A stretch of 7,041 nt of DNA from Thermoplasmatota archaeon. Lineage in GTDB: Archaea; Thermoplasmatota; E2; JACPAO01; JAHFTW01. How positions within the stretch are numbered: the first letter of the stretch is position 1; every line of letters starts with the position of its first letter. The translations under genes were made by a program, and so were the position numbers. The stretch covers positions 1 through 7,041 of the forward strand of contig JANQNI010000155.1 in the NCBI GenBank assembly GCA_028289805.1, written 5' to 3'. The notes under the pieces were generated by a model, which searched no databases, was not told the origin of the DNA, and saw only the letters and a program-made list of their open reading frames with translations. This document shows positions 1-5,985 of the stretch, piece after piece.

Positions 1-2713
1 CATCCTCGTCGAACAGGGCGGTGATGCGCGTCGCGTTGTCCAGTTCGTCGGACGTGATGGGCTGGGTGTGCAGGAACACCTCGATGCGGGCCAGGTCCGC
101 GTCGCCGGGGTTGCGCCACTCCAGCAGCACCGTGGTGACGCCGACGCTCGGCGTGCGGAACCCGGTGACGGGCTCCGGCGGCGTGGTGTCGGCGTCCACG
201 CGCACGGCGTGGGTCTTGGCGGGGAAGCCCGTGACGTCCTGGACCGCGCCCGCCACCACGCGCACGGCGTCGGAGCCGTCGTCGCCCTCGGCCACGGGCG
301 CGTCGAGCACCAGGATGGCGACGGGGGAGCCGGCCACGTGGACCACCTCCACGATCGCGCTGGCGCCGTCGCCGCTGGCGACCTCGTACACCAGGTCCTC
401 CACGAGCAGGGGCGCGTTGGGGACGCCGTCGCGGTGGACGCCCTTGCTGAAGGTGAGGGTGAGGTTCGTCGTCCCGAGACCGACCGCCTTGGCGGAGACC
501 GGGCGGGCCGCCGTGCCGTCGACCTCCTGGATCGTACCGTCATCGACGGCCCGGACGACGTTGCCCGCCAGGTCCGAGAGGCCCTCGTCGCCGGGCGCGT
601 GCCGCACCTGCGGCACCGTCCCCACCGGCAGGGCGTCGCTCTCGACCAACTCCAACAAGACGACGGCGTCGTCGGCCGCGTCGCCCGTGTCGAACGCCTC
701 CGTGCGGACGCCCTCCACGACCCAGTGGGCCAGGTCGAACGTGTTGTCGCGCACCGCCTCGCTGAAGGTCAACTCGTAGTGGTCGATGCGCCCGTCGTCG
801 TCCAGGTCGCGCACCCAGGCGGAGACCAGGCGCGGCGCCACACCGTCGTCGCTGGCGCGGATGGCGTGCGCCTGGACCCGGTTCCCGCGGGGGTCGCCCA
901 GGTCCCCGAGGGGCGTGTAGGCCACGGTGGGCGTGGCGCTGGGGTCGGCGGCGTCCGCCTCCTCCAGCAGCAGGAAGACCGTCTCGTCGTCCCGGCCCAC
1001 GGTCCCGCCCTCCAGGCTGGTGACGACGTCGAGAGGGTGCCCGTCGGCGTCGCCGTGGCTGCCCAGGCGCCACTCCTCCGGGTCCAGGTGGTCGTCCGTG
1101 CTGCCACGGTCATCGACGGGCTCGCTGAAGGTCACCTCGATGGCGTCGATGCGGTCGTCCTCGTCCCGGTCGAGGGTCCGCAGGGAGACGATGGACGGGG
1201 GCAGGAGGTCGACGGACTCGACCTGCGCGTCGTGGGCGACGTTGCCGGCGGCGTCTTGGGTCATGGGGTCGGCGGGGTCGAGCGCGGGCTCGGGCTCCTC
1301 GATGAACAAGAGCGTCGGCACCGTGCCGGTGTGGACCTCGTCGGCCTCCTCGAAGACCAGCAGCGCGAAGCGGTCGCCGGCGACGTCGCCGGTGTCGTAG
1401 TCCGAGACCAGCGCGTCCTCGCCGTCCTGGCCCACCCAGCGGAACTGGTCGGCGTTGATGCGGTCCTCGGGGATGGCCTCGCTGAAGGCGACGTGGAAGG
1501 CGTCCAGCAGGCCGTCGCCGTCCATGTCCCGCGTCTCGGCGTGCATCAGGCGCGGGGGGGCGCCGTCGGTGCTGGCAAGCGGGGGCGTGTCGTCGAGGGC
1601 GTTGGGCTTGTCGGCACGGCGATCCACGATGCTGGCGCCCTCGTACGCCACGGTGGGCAGGATGCCCGTGTCGGCAGCGGACCACTGGGGGCCCTTCTGG
1701 GGGAAGCGCAGGTAGATGACCGCGTCGTCGGACTCGAGCAGGAAGTCAGGCGAACCGAACGCCGCGAGGCTCGTCACCACGTCCTCCGGGTGGCCGTCGA
1801 CGCCGTAGCCGTCGGAGAGGGACCACTCCGACTCCTGCAGGTTGTGCCCCCGGCTGTCGCGGTCGTCGACGGGCTCGCTGAAGGTGACCTCGACGGTGTC
1901 CAGGAAACCGTCGCCGAACTCCGTGGGGGTCCCGTCGTCCAGGAACACGTCGAGCGTCCGCGCCGCGACGACCACCGGTGCCGCCCCGTCCAGGCTGTCG
2001 CGGAAGCTCTGGTCGATTCCGAGAGCGTTGCCGGCCGCATCCGAGATGGGACCGCCCGTGTACTGGAACTGGGGCGTGTCGGCGGTGTCGCCCTCCGGGT
2101 CGAAGGTGATCGTCAGGCTCGTCGTCGGGTCGGGTGCGTGCAGGAGGACCGGGTCGTCGCACGTGCACGGGTTGAACGCGAAGTGTGCCGCGGTCGCGGC
2201 GGAGGCGTCCACGGGCTCGCTGAGGCGGAAGGAGATGCCGGAGACCTTGCCCAGCCCGTCGCCGACGGTGGAGCCGTCGAGCAGGATGGGCGCGGCCTTG
2301 TCCAGGGCCGTGCGCGGGGCGTCGTCGGCCAGGGCGTTGCCGGCCAGGTCCTTGATGCGGCCGCTGTTCTTCTGGACGTACTGGAGCGTGGGCGTGTCGG
2401 CGGTGCTCCCCTCGGCGTCGAAGTGGATGGTCAGTTCGGCGTCGCCGTCCTCGTGCCCCGAGAGGTACGCGTCGGCGCAGGTACAGGCGCCGAGGACGAA
2501 GTCCTCCGGCGAGGCGTCGGACGCGTCCACCGGCTCGCTGAAGAACACGTGCAGGGCCGCGATGCGCCCCGCGCCGTCACCGACGGTCTCCACCGCCGTG
2601 ATGGTCGGCGGCGTGGCATCCCCCTGGCCGGCCGCCTGGACGCTGGAGGCGAGGAGCGCCAAGAGCAACAGGGCGTGGACGAAGCGGTTCGGCGGGGGGA
2701 CGCGGAGGGTCAT
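1..2713 (-). CDS. Secreted Ig-like repeat surface protein, C-terminus cut by the window edge
   Basis: I translated this frame by hand: 904 codons from the ATG at 2711-2713 to the window edge without a stop. Residues 1-28 look like a Sec signal peptide: Arg4 and Arg10, then HALLLLALLASSVQA, with cleavage likely after Ala27 or Ala28. Seven repeats of about 105-132 residues follow, each marked by F/L-S-E/K-x-V/I at residues 58, 164, 278, 410, 529, 650 and 755. Several repeats end in D-x-A-G-N. This fits bacterial and archaeal Ig-like domains of the SwmB/Big type. Asp-rich loops such as DMDGDGLLD (396-404) precede repeats 4, 5 and 6 and look like calcium sites. From about residue 842 (TTPPEPVTGF, then LLEWRNP) a fibronectin III-like domain begins. 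The only four cysteines form two C-x-C pairs, in repeats 1 and 2. The likely role is cell-surface adhesion or envelope structure. No catalytic motif is visible, and the anchor must lie beyond the edge. Confidence 0.85.
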   Translation of the reverse strand, partial: MTLRVPPPNRFVHALLLLALLASSVQAAGQGDATPPTITAVETVGDGAGRIAALHVFFSEPVDASDASPEDFVLGACTCADAYLSGHEDGDAELTIHFDAEGSTADTPTLQYVQKNSGRIKDLAGNALADDAPRTALDKAAPILLDGSTVGDGLGKVSGISFRLSEPVDASAATAAHFAFNPCTCDDPVLLHAPDPTTSLTITFDPEGDTADTPQFQYTGGPISDAAGNALGIDQSFRDSLDGAAPVVVAARTLDVFLDDGTPTEFGDGFLDTVEVTFSEPVDDRDSRGHNLQESEWSLSDGYGVDGHPEDVVTSLAAFGSPDFLLESDDAVIYLRFPQKGPQWSAADTGILPTVAYEGASIVDRRADKPNALDDTPPLASTDGAPPRLMHAETRDMDGDGLLDAFHVAFSEAIPEDRINADQFRWVGQDGEDALVSDYDTGDVAGDRFALLVFEEADEVHTGTVPTLLFIEEPEPALDPADPMTQDAAGNVAHDAQVESVDLLPPSIVSLRTLDRDEDDRIDAIEVTFSEPVDDRGSTDDHLDPEEWRLGSHGDADGHPLDVVTSLEGGTVGRDDETVFLLLEEADAADPSATPTVAYTPLGDLGDPRGNRVQAHAIRASDDGVAPRLVSAWVRDLDDDGRIDHYELTFSEAVRDNTFDLAHWVVEGVRTEAFDTGDAADDAVVLLELVESDALPVGTVPQVRHAPGDEGLSDLAGNVVRAVDDGTIQEVDGTAARPVSAKAVGLGTTNLTLTFSKGVHRDGVPNAPLLVEDLVYEVASGDGASAIVEVVHVAGSPVAILVLDAPVAEGDDGSDAVRVVAGAVQDVTGFPAKTHAVRVDADTTPPEPVTGFRTPSVGVTTVLLEWRNPGDADLARIEVFLHTQPITSDELDNATRITALFDED
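451..2542 (-). repeat. Seven-copy protein repeat array (Ig-like), with a 20-nt identical core in copies 3 and 5
   Basis: The array is defined by the first residue of the conserved strand motif in each copy, with spacings of 106, 114, 132, 119, 121 and 105 residues. Copies 1 and 2 resemble each other most: both have the C-x-C pair 19 residues after the motif and then TADTP. Copies 3 and 5 form another pair, sharing EVTFSEPVDDR and, later, DGHP then DVVTSL. At DNA level, 1113-1132 and 1866-1885 are identical over 20 bases. This suggests growth by duplication of unequal units rather than by a single-unit expansion. Confidence 0.75.
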
Positions 2714-2718
2714 GGATG

Positions 2719-2726
2719 CACCTTCC
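2719..2726 (-). promoter_or_regulatory. Shine-Dalgarno-like site for the Ig-repeat gene
   Basis: Read on the minus strand this is GGAAGGTG, ending 5 bases before the ATG at 2713. It matches the archaeal anti-SD consensus GGAGGTGATC in part. Together with the signal peptide right after the ATG it fixes the start codon. Confidence 0.6.
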
Positions 2727-2749
2727 GGCAGACGCACTGGACGGCCGGA
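2724..2749 (-). other. Possible leader hairpin touching the ribosome binding site
   Basis: TCCGGC at 2724-2729 and GCCGGA at 2744-2749 are perfect complements separated by 14 bases. In the transcript the arm nearer the gene overlaps the first three bases (GGA) of the SD-like site. Six GC-rich pairs with a 14-base loop give only moderate stability, so this may be chance in GC-rich DNA. Confidence 0.3.
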
Positions 2750-2828
2750 GAACGGAAGCGGCGGAGGGAAGGGTTGGGAAGGAGGCTGTCACAATAGTCC
2801 CTGGGGATGCGATAGAATCACTTGGAAA

Positions 2829-2836
2829 CTATATTT
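2829..2836 (-). promoter_or_regulatory. Candidate TATA box for the Ig-repeat gene
   Basis: On the minus strand the sequence reads AAATATAG within the only AT-rich stretch (about 2788-2850) between the two minus-strand genes. Archaeal transcription normally starts about 25 bases downstream, which would be near 2805 and leave a leader of roughly 90 bases. The gene therefore probably has its own promoter rather than depending on the gene upstream. Confidence 0.45.
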
Positions 2837-2875
2837 CCTCAATGACGGTTGCTATGCGGGAACTCAAGGACGAAT

Positions 2876-2893
2876 GGGGGAGGGGGGGAAGGG
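2876..2893 (+). other. G-run block (possible G-quadruplex); pyrimidine tract on the other strand
   Basis: The plus strand reads five G, A, seven G, AA, three G. It contains four usable runs of at least three G with loops of 1-3 bases, which meets the usual G-quadruplex pattern. On the minus strand, which is the transcribed sense for both neighbours, it is a C/T-only tract directly after the candidate terminator hairpin. Confidence 0.5.
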
Positions 2894-2897
2894 ACTA

Positions 2898-2914
2898 CCA
2901 AGGGCACTCCTTGG
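2898..2914 (-). terminator. Candidate 3' hairpin/terminator of the pilin-PstS gene
   Basis: CCAAGG (2898-2903), a 5-base loop, and CCTTGG (2909-2914) form a perfect 6-bp stem starting 13 bases after the TAA stop. A pyrimidine tract (complement of 2876-2893) follows it in the transcript. The tract is mainly C with few T, so it is not a classical archaeal oligo-T terminator. It could instead be a 3' end stabiliser. Confidence 0.4.
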
Positions 2915-2926
2915 CGTGGGTGTGCC

Positions 2927-4063
2927 TTACTCGTAGAAGGACACGAAGTCAGCGGCCTCGGCGATCTCCTGGTTGTAGGTGGGCAGCAGGACGAACTCAA
3001 GGTACTTGGCAGCCATGCCGACGGGCTCGCCGACGGTGACGTAGTTCAGGGGGCGGGCGCCGGGGAAGGCGTTGCTGGGGTCGTTGAGGAGCTTGCGGAT
3101 GTTCTCCTCCTTGGGCTCGACGCCCTCGACGGACTTGCTGGCGTCCACGGTGCTGTCCGAGGTGGCCCCACCGATGCTGGTGTAGCCCATGTACTGGACA
3201 TCCTCGGCGACCTTCTCCTGGGCGTCTTGGTTGCCGAGCAGGTCGGCCTGGACGACGTCGGGGTACTCGGTGGCTCCGACAGCGATCTTCTTGTCGCCGC
3301 AGCCTCCCTCCTTGCCCAGGAGCTTCTCACAGAAGACCACCATCGTGCCGCCCGTGTCCTTGCGGCTGACGAGCGTGATCACGGCGTCTGCATCGGTGGC
3401 CGGGGACGTGCAGGTGCTGAAGACATCGGCGAAGATGTACTTGCCACCGGCGCCAGTGGCAGCCGGCAGGTCGCCGGGGTTCAGGCCGAGCGCGGTCTCG
3501 GTGGCAGCGACATCTGCCGTTTCGCCACCGTTCAGGAGCCAGATGGCCTGCAGCGTCTGCTTGGTGATGTCGTCCTCCGCAGCGCAGTGACCAGCCTGGA
3601 ACATGGGGACGACCGCGTCGTAGCCGATGGTGTGGGGCACCAGGTCGTCGGCGCCGACGTCCTGCTCGCCGTTCTTGTCGAAGTCGGGGTAGGCGGAGAA
3701 CTCCTCGACCTTGATGTCGCGGCTGGCGCTGCCGATGTCCAGCAGGCCCAGGCCGACGCCCTGGACGCCGGCGCCGGAGCCGCCGGAGGAGAGTTCGACG
3801 GTCACGCCGGGGTTGGCCGCCTCGAAGAGGGGGATGGCGCGCTTGCTGAACTCGTAGACGGTGCTGCTGCCACCGATGGTCAGGGCGTCGCCACTGACGT
3901 CCGCACTGAGGCTCTCCTGGGCTTCTTCCTGGAAGCTGCCCATGAAGACGCTGATACCGACGGCGGCACCAGCGGCGACGAGGACGAGCATGAGGGTCGC
4001 GACGACCGGGGACACGGCGTCCTCGGCCTTCTTGACGAACTTCTTGAGGTTCTTCAGGTTCAT
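2927..4063 (-). CDS. Type IV prepilin N-terminus fused to a PstS-like solute-binding domain
   Basis: 378 residues, ATG at 4061-4063, TAA at 2927-2929. The N-terminus is basic (KNLKKFVKKAED), then A16-VSPVVATLMLVLVAAG, the hallmark of archaeal type IV pilins; a PibD/FlaK-type prepilin peptidase would probably cut after Ala16. The hydrophobic helix spans about residues 17-41. A short linker leads to a PstS-family fold from about residue 60: IGGSSTVYEFS (63-73), SSGGSGAG (92-99), DIGSASRDIK (109-118), RKDTGGT (234-240) and VQYMGYTSIGG (289-299). These resemble the GSSTV, SGGSG, ASR and SGT phosphate-contact loops of PstS. Residues 127-135 (DFDKNGEQD) form an EF-hand-like loop. Four cysteines (160, 218, 245, 255) could make two disulfides. 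No lipobox is present. The likely role is extracellular phosphate or anion binding on a membrane-anchored or pilus-like subunit. No transporter genes adjoin it. Confidence 0.9.
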   Translation of the reverse strand: MNLKNLKKFVKKAEDAVSPVVATLMLVLVAAGAAVGISVFMGSFQEEAQESLSADVSGDALTIGGSSTVYEFSKRAIPLFEAANPGVTVELSSGGSGAGVQGVGLGLLDIGSASRDIKVEEFSAYPDFDKNGEQDVGADDLVPHTIGYDAVVPMFQAGHCAAEDDITKQTLQAIWLLNGGETADVAATETALGLNPGDLPAATGAGGKYIFADVFSTCTSPATDADAVITLVSRKDTGGTMVVFCEKLLGKEGGCGDKKIAVGATEYPDVVQADLLGNQDAQEKVAEDVQYMGYTSIGGATSDSTVDASKSVEGVEPKEENIRKLLNDPSNAFPGARPLNYVTVGEPVGMAAKYLEFVLLPTYNQEIAEAADFVSFYE

Positions 4064-4069
4064 GTGTTT

Positions 4070-4075
4070 CCTCCC
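4070..4075 (-). promoter_or_regulatory. Shine-Dalgarno site of the pilin-PstS gene
   Basis: The minus strand reads GGGAGG six bases before the ATG, a strong match that fixes the start. The same seven bases CGGGAGG occur again 17 bases upstream (4087-4093), which matters for the alternative leader folds. Confidence 0.75.
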
Positions 4076-4083
4076 GTTCGGGA
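4072..4083 (-). promoter_or_regulatory. Palindrome able to hide the pilin-PstS ribosome binding site
   Basis: The DNA reads TCCCG, TT, CGGGA, a perfect inverted repeat. In RNA the terminal C-G pair cannot close on a 2-base loop, so the realistic stem is UCCC with GGGA around GAAC. The second arm (4072-4075) is part of the SD GGGAGG. The stem is short, and it would compete with the larger hairpin just upstream. Confidence 0.35.
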
Positions 4084-4117
4084 ACCCCTCCCGACCACCG
4101 GGTCGTCCGAGGGGGTT
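4083..4117 (-). promoter_or_regulatory. Strong leader hairpin upstream of the pilin-PstS gene
   Basis: The outer stem pairs 4083-4090 with 4109-4117: eight base pairs (AACCCC with GGGGTT, plus TC with GA) and one bulged base at 4111. After a small internal loop, the inner stem pairs 4092-4096 with 4101-4105 (CGACC with GGTCG, loop 4097-4100). This makes 13 pairs in 35 bases, ending 7 bases before the SD. It may stabilise the mRNA or control translation. No known riboswitch class is recognised. Confidence 0.5.
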
Positions 4118-4182
4118 GGGGCGCCATGTCGGTGTTCCCTTCTTGGGTGCTGCCTCCGGTTTTCTAATGAGGGTCGCATCCG

Positions 4183-4190
4183 CTATTTGA
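4183..4190 (-). promoter_or_regulatory. Candidate TATA box for the pilin-PstS gene
   Basis: The minus strand reads TCAAATAG, placing a start near 4158 and a leader of about 95 bases that would include the whole 4083-4117 hairpin. A second candidate, AAAATAG within 4219-4228, would give a longer leader. The sequence alone does not decide between them. Confidence 0.35.
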
Positions 4191-4239
4191 AAATCGTAAT
4201 CGAAAGGGTTTGACAGAGTCTATTTTCCCAAATTTCATG

Positions 4240-4249
4240 CTATTTATAC
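4240..4249 (+). promoter_or_regulatory. Candidate TATA box for the ATPase operon
   Basis: CTATTTATAC contains a TTTATA core matching archaeal boxes. A start about 25 bases downstream (near 4270) would leave a short leader of some 15 bases to the GTG at 4285, or about 30 bases to the ATG at 4303. Confidence 0.5.
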
Positions 4250-4257
4250 AATTGAGT

Positions 4258-4270
4258 GTATGGAGCATAC
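4258..4270. promoter_or_regulatory. Short palindrome over the predicted operon start: candidate operator
   Basis: GTATG and CATAC arms flank a 3-base GAG centre, a perfect 5+3+5 inverted repeat between the TATA-like box and the start codon. This is a typical place for a repressor dimer to bind, but short repeats occur by chance and only one copy is visible. Confidence 0.3.
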
Positions 4271-4284
4271 GGTGAAGCCGGTCG

Positions 4285-5985
4285 GTGGGTGGGCGGCCGC
4301 CGATGAAGAGCGCCAGGCCGGGCCTTGAACTGGACGCTGACCCCGTCAAGGGCAAGCCGCGGCGCGACCGGATGGACCCGGAGGTGCTGCGGCGGCAACT
4401 GGTGGACCTGGAGTCCCGGTTCACCCAGGAGGATGGTCTGTCGGAGAAGCTGCTGTTGCAGCGCGAGATGGGCTTCATGCGCAGCGAGCAGGACCGCGAC
4501 CCCCGCGGCCTGAACGTCACGTACCCCGTCGATCCGCCGTACGCGTTCATCAACATCGTCTTCGACGCGGGGCGCGGCGAGTATCGGTACAACGTCCGCG
4601 AACCCACGCTCACGCCGGAGGAGTGGGGGACGTTCGAGGACGTCCGGCGCAAGATGGAGGCGATGACGGGCGAGGACGAACTGCCCATGCAGGACATCAG
4701 CCGCATGGAGCACCCGCCGGAGGTGGTCGCCTACCTCACGCAGAAGTTCGAGGAGGTGCTGGAACTGTACGACATCGAGGTCCCGGTGGAGCGCCGCCGG
4801 CCCTTCCTCTACTACCTGCGGCGGGACCTGCTGGGCTACGGTCGCGCCGCGCCCATCTTCCACGACCCCTTCCTGGAGGACATCTCCTGCAACGGCCACG
4901 GCGTCCCCATCTACGTCTTCCACCGCGTCTTCGGCTCCGTGCGCACGAACGTCCGGTTCGAGACGGAGCAGGAGCTCAACCGGTACATCCTGATGCTGGC
5001 GCAGACCGCCGGGAAGCACGTCAGCGTCTTCCAGCCCATCCTGGACTCCAACCTTGCCGACGGCAGCCGCATCAACCTCACCCTGGGCACCGAGGTCACC
5101 AAGAAGGGCAGCACCTTCAGCATCCGGAAGTTCGCCAACGACCCCATCAGCCCCGTCGACCTCATCCGGTTGCGCAGCGGCTCGGCGGAGATGTTCGCCT
5201 ACTTCTGGCAACTCATCGAGAGCAAGCGCAGCATCCTCGTCAGCGGTGGCACGGCCAGCGGCAAGACCACGCTCCTCAACGCGATTGCCATGTTCATCAA
5301 GCAGGAGGACAAGGTGGTCAGCATCGAGGACACGCCCGAGGTCCACCTGGCCCACAACAACTGGATCCAGTCCGTCAGCCGCGGCGGCTACGGCGGGGGC
5401 GGCGCCATCGACCTCTTCGACCTCCTGGTGGCGGCGCTGCGCCAGCGCCCCGAGTTCATCCTCGTGGGCGAGGTGCGCGGCCGCGAGTCCACGACGTTGT
5501 TCCAGGCCATCAGCACCGGCCACGCCGCCATGGCGACCATCCACGCCGCCAACATCGACGAGCTGCTGAACCGCGTCGAGAACGAGCCGATGAACATCCC
5601 GCGCCAGTTGTTCCAGAGCCTCGACTGCGTCGTCTTCCCCGGCCAGGTCGTCTACCAGGGCCGCCGCGCCCGCCGCATCAAGGGCGTCAGCGAGGTCCTG
5701 GAGGTCGACCCCTCCACCGGCAACCTGCTGACCAACGCCCCCTACGACTGGGGCGCCTCCGACGACACCCACAAGTTCGGCGGCCGCAGCTCCGTGTTGG
5801 AGGAGATCGCCCGCACCACCGGCAAGACCCTCGACGACCTGGCCCGCGAACTGGAGCGCAAGCGCGACTACCTCAACATGATGGTCGACCGATCCATGAG
5901 CCACTTCGAGGAGGTCGTCGCCCGCGTCAACGCCTACGCCATCGACCCCGAGGCCGCCTTCCAGGCCATGAAGGCCGGCCAATGA
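4285..5985 (+). CDS. Archaeal type IV pilus/secretion assembly ATPase (VirB11/TadA/FlaI family)
   Basis: 566 residues from the GTG at 4285, the earliest start possible because an in-frame TGA lies at 4273; GGTGA at 4271-4275 could serve as SD. ATG 4303 (codon 7) is the alternative. The family powers pilin extraction and assembly at the inner face of the membrane as a hexamer. Motifs, numbered from GTG: N-terminal contact region including EDISCNGHGVPIYVFHR; Walker A GGTASGKTT (321-329, Lys327); Asp box SIEDTPE (346-352); Walker B region RPEFILVGEVRGRE with Glu396; His box TGHAAMATIHAAN with His413 and His420. All catalytic elements are intact and the length is normal for archaeal members. It overlaps the platform gene by ATGA and diverges from the pilin-PstS gene, so a pilus-type machine is the natural reading. 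The archaellum motor is less likely, because no flagellin or fla accessory gene is seen. Confidence 0.93.
   Translation: MGGRPPMKSARPGLELDADPVKGKPRRDRMDPEVLRRQLVDLESRFTQEDGLSEKLLLQREMGFMRSEQDRDPRGLNVTYPVDPPYAFINIVFDAGRGEYRYNVREPTLTPEEWGTFEDVRRKMEAMTGEDELPMQDISRMEHPPEVVAYLTQKFEEVLELYDIEVPVERRRPFLYYLRRDLLGYGRAAPIFHDPFLEDISCNGHGVPIYVFHRVFGSVRTNVRFETEQELNRYILMLAQTAGKHVSVFQPILDSNLADGSRINLTLGTEVTKKGSTFSIRKFANDPISPVDLIRLRSGSAEMFAYFWQLIESKRSILVSGGTASGKTTLLNAIAMFIKQEDKVVSIEDTPEVHLAHNNWIQSVSRGGYGGGGAIDLFDLLVAALRQRPEFILVGEVRGRESTTLFQAISTGHAAMATIHAANIDELLNRVENEPMNIPRQLFQSLDCVVFPGQVVYQGRRARRIKGVSEVLEVDPSTGNLLTNAPYDWGASDDTHKFGGRSSVLEEIARTTGKTLDDLARELERKRDYLNMMVDRSMSHFEEVVARVNAYAIDPEAAFQAMKAGQ

Larger units (their letters stand above)
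4160..4260. promoter_or_regulatory. AT-rich divergent promoter region
   Basis: About 100 bases of markedly AT-rich DNA lie between the divergent pilin-PstS and ATPase genes, in contrast to GC-rich coding sequence on both sides. TATA-like boxes face both ways, so binding of one regulator here could coordinate both transcription units. A 13-codon plus-strand reading frame at its left flank has no SD and is not called. Confidence 0.6.

Noticed and set aside
68..2797. A 909-codon open plus-strand frame opposite the Ig-repeat gene
   Set aside because: It is in exact register with the minus-strand codons, so it stays open simply because the real gene lacks TTA, CTA and TCA codons. Its product is a low-complexity V/G/A/R/D mixture with no domain, while the minus strand gives a signal peptide and repeats.
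4126..4167. A 13-codon plus-strand frame (ATG to TAA) in the divergent region
   Set aside because: Too short, no SD, and it lies in what is better explained as the leader of the minus-strand gene.
2849..4213. A 454-codon plus-strand frame opposite the pilin-PstS gene
   Set aside because: Same-register shadow. It runs across both intergenic regions, and the minus strand has SD, prepilin leader and PstS motifs.
4623..5981. Upstream extension of the platform protein in its own frame, giving 779 residues
   Set aside because: The added part is an out-of-frame reading of the ATPase, full of P, R, G and H with no fold. The ATG at 5982 with ATGA overlap is the natural start.
4240..5982. A 580-codon open minus-strand frame opposite the ATPase
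   Set aside because: Same-register shadow. The plus strand carries intact Walker A, Walker B, Asp and His boxes; the minus frame reads through the promoter and has no recognisable domain.
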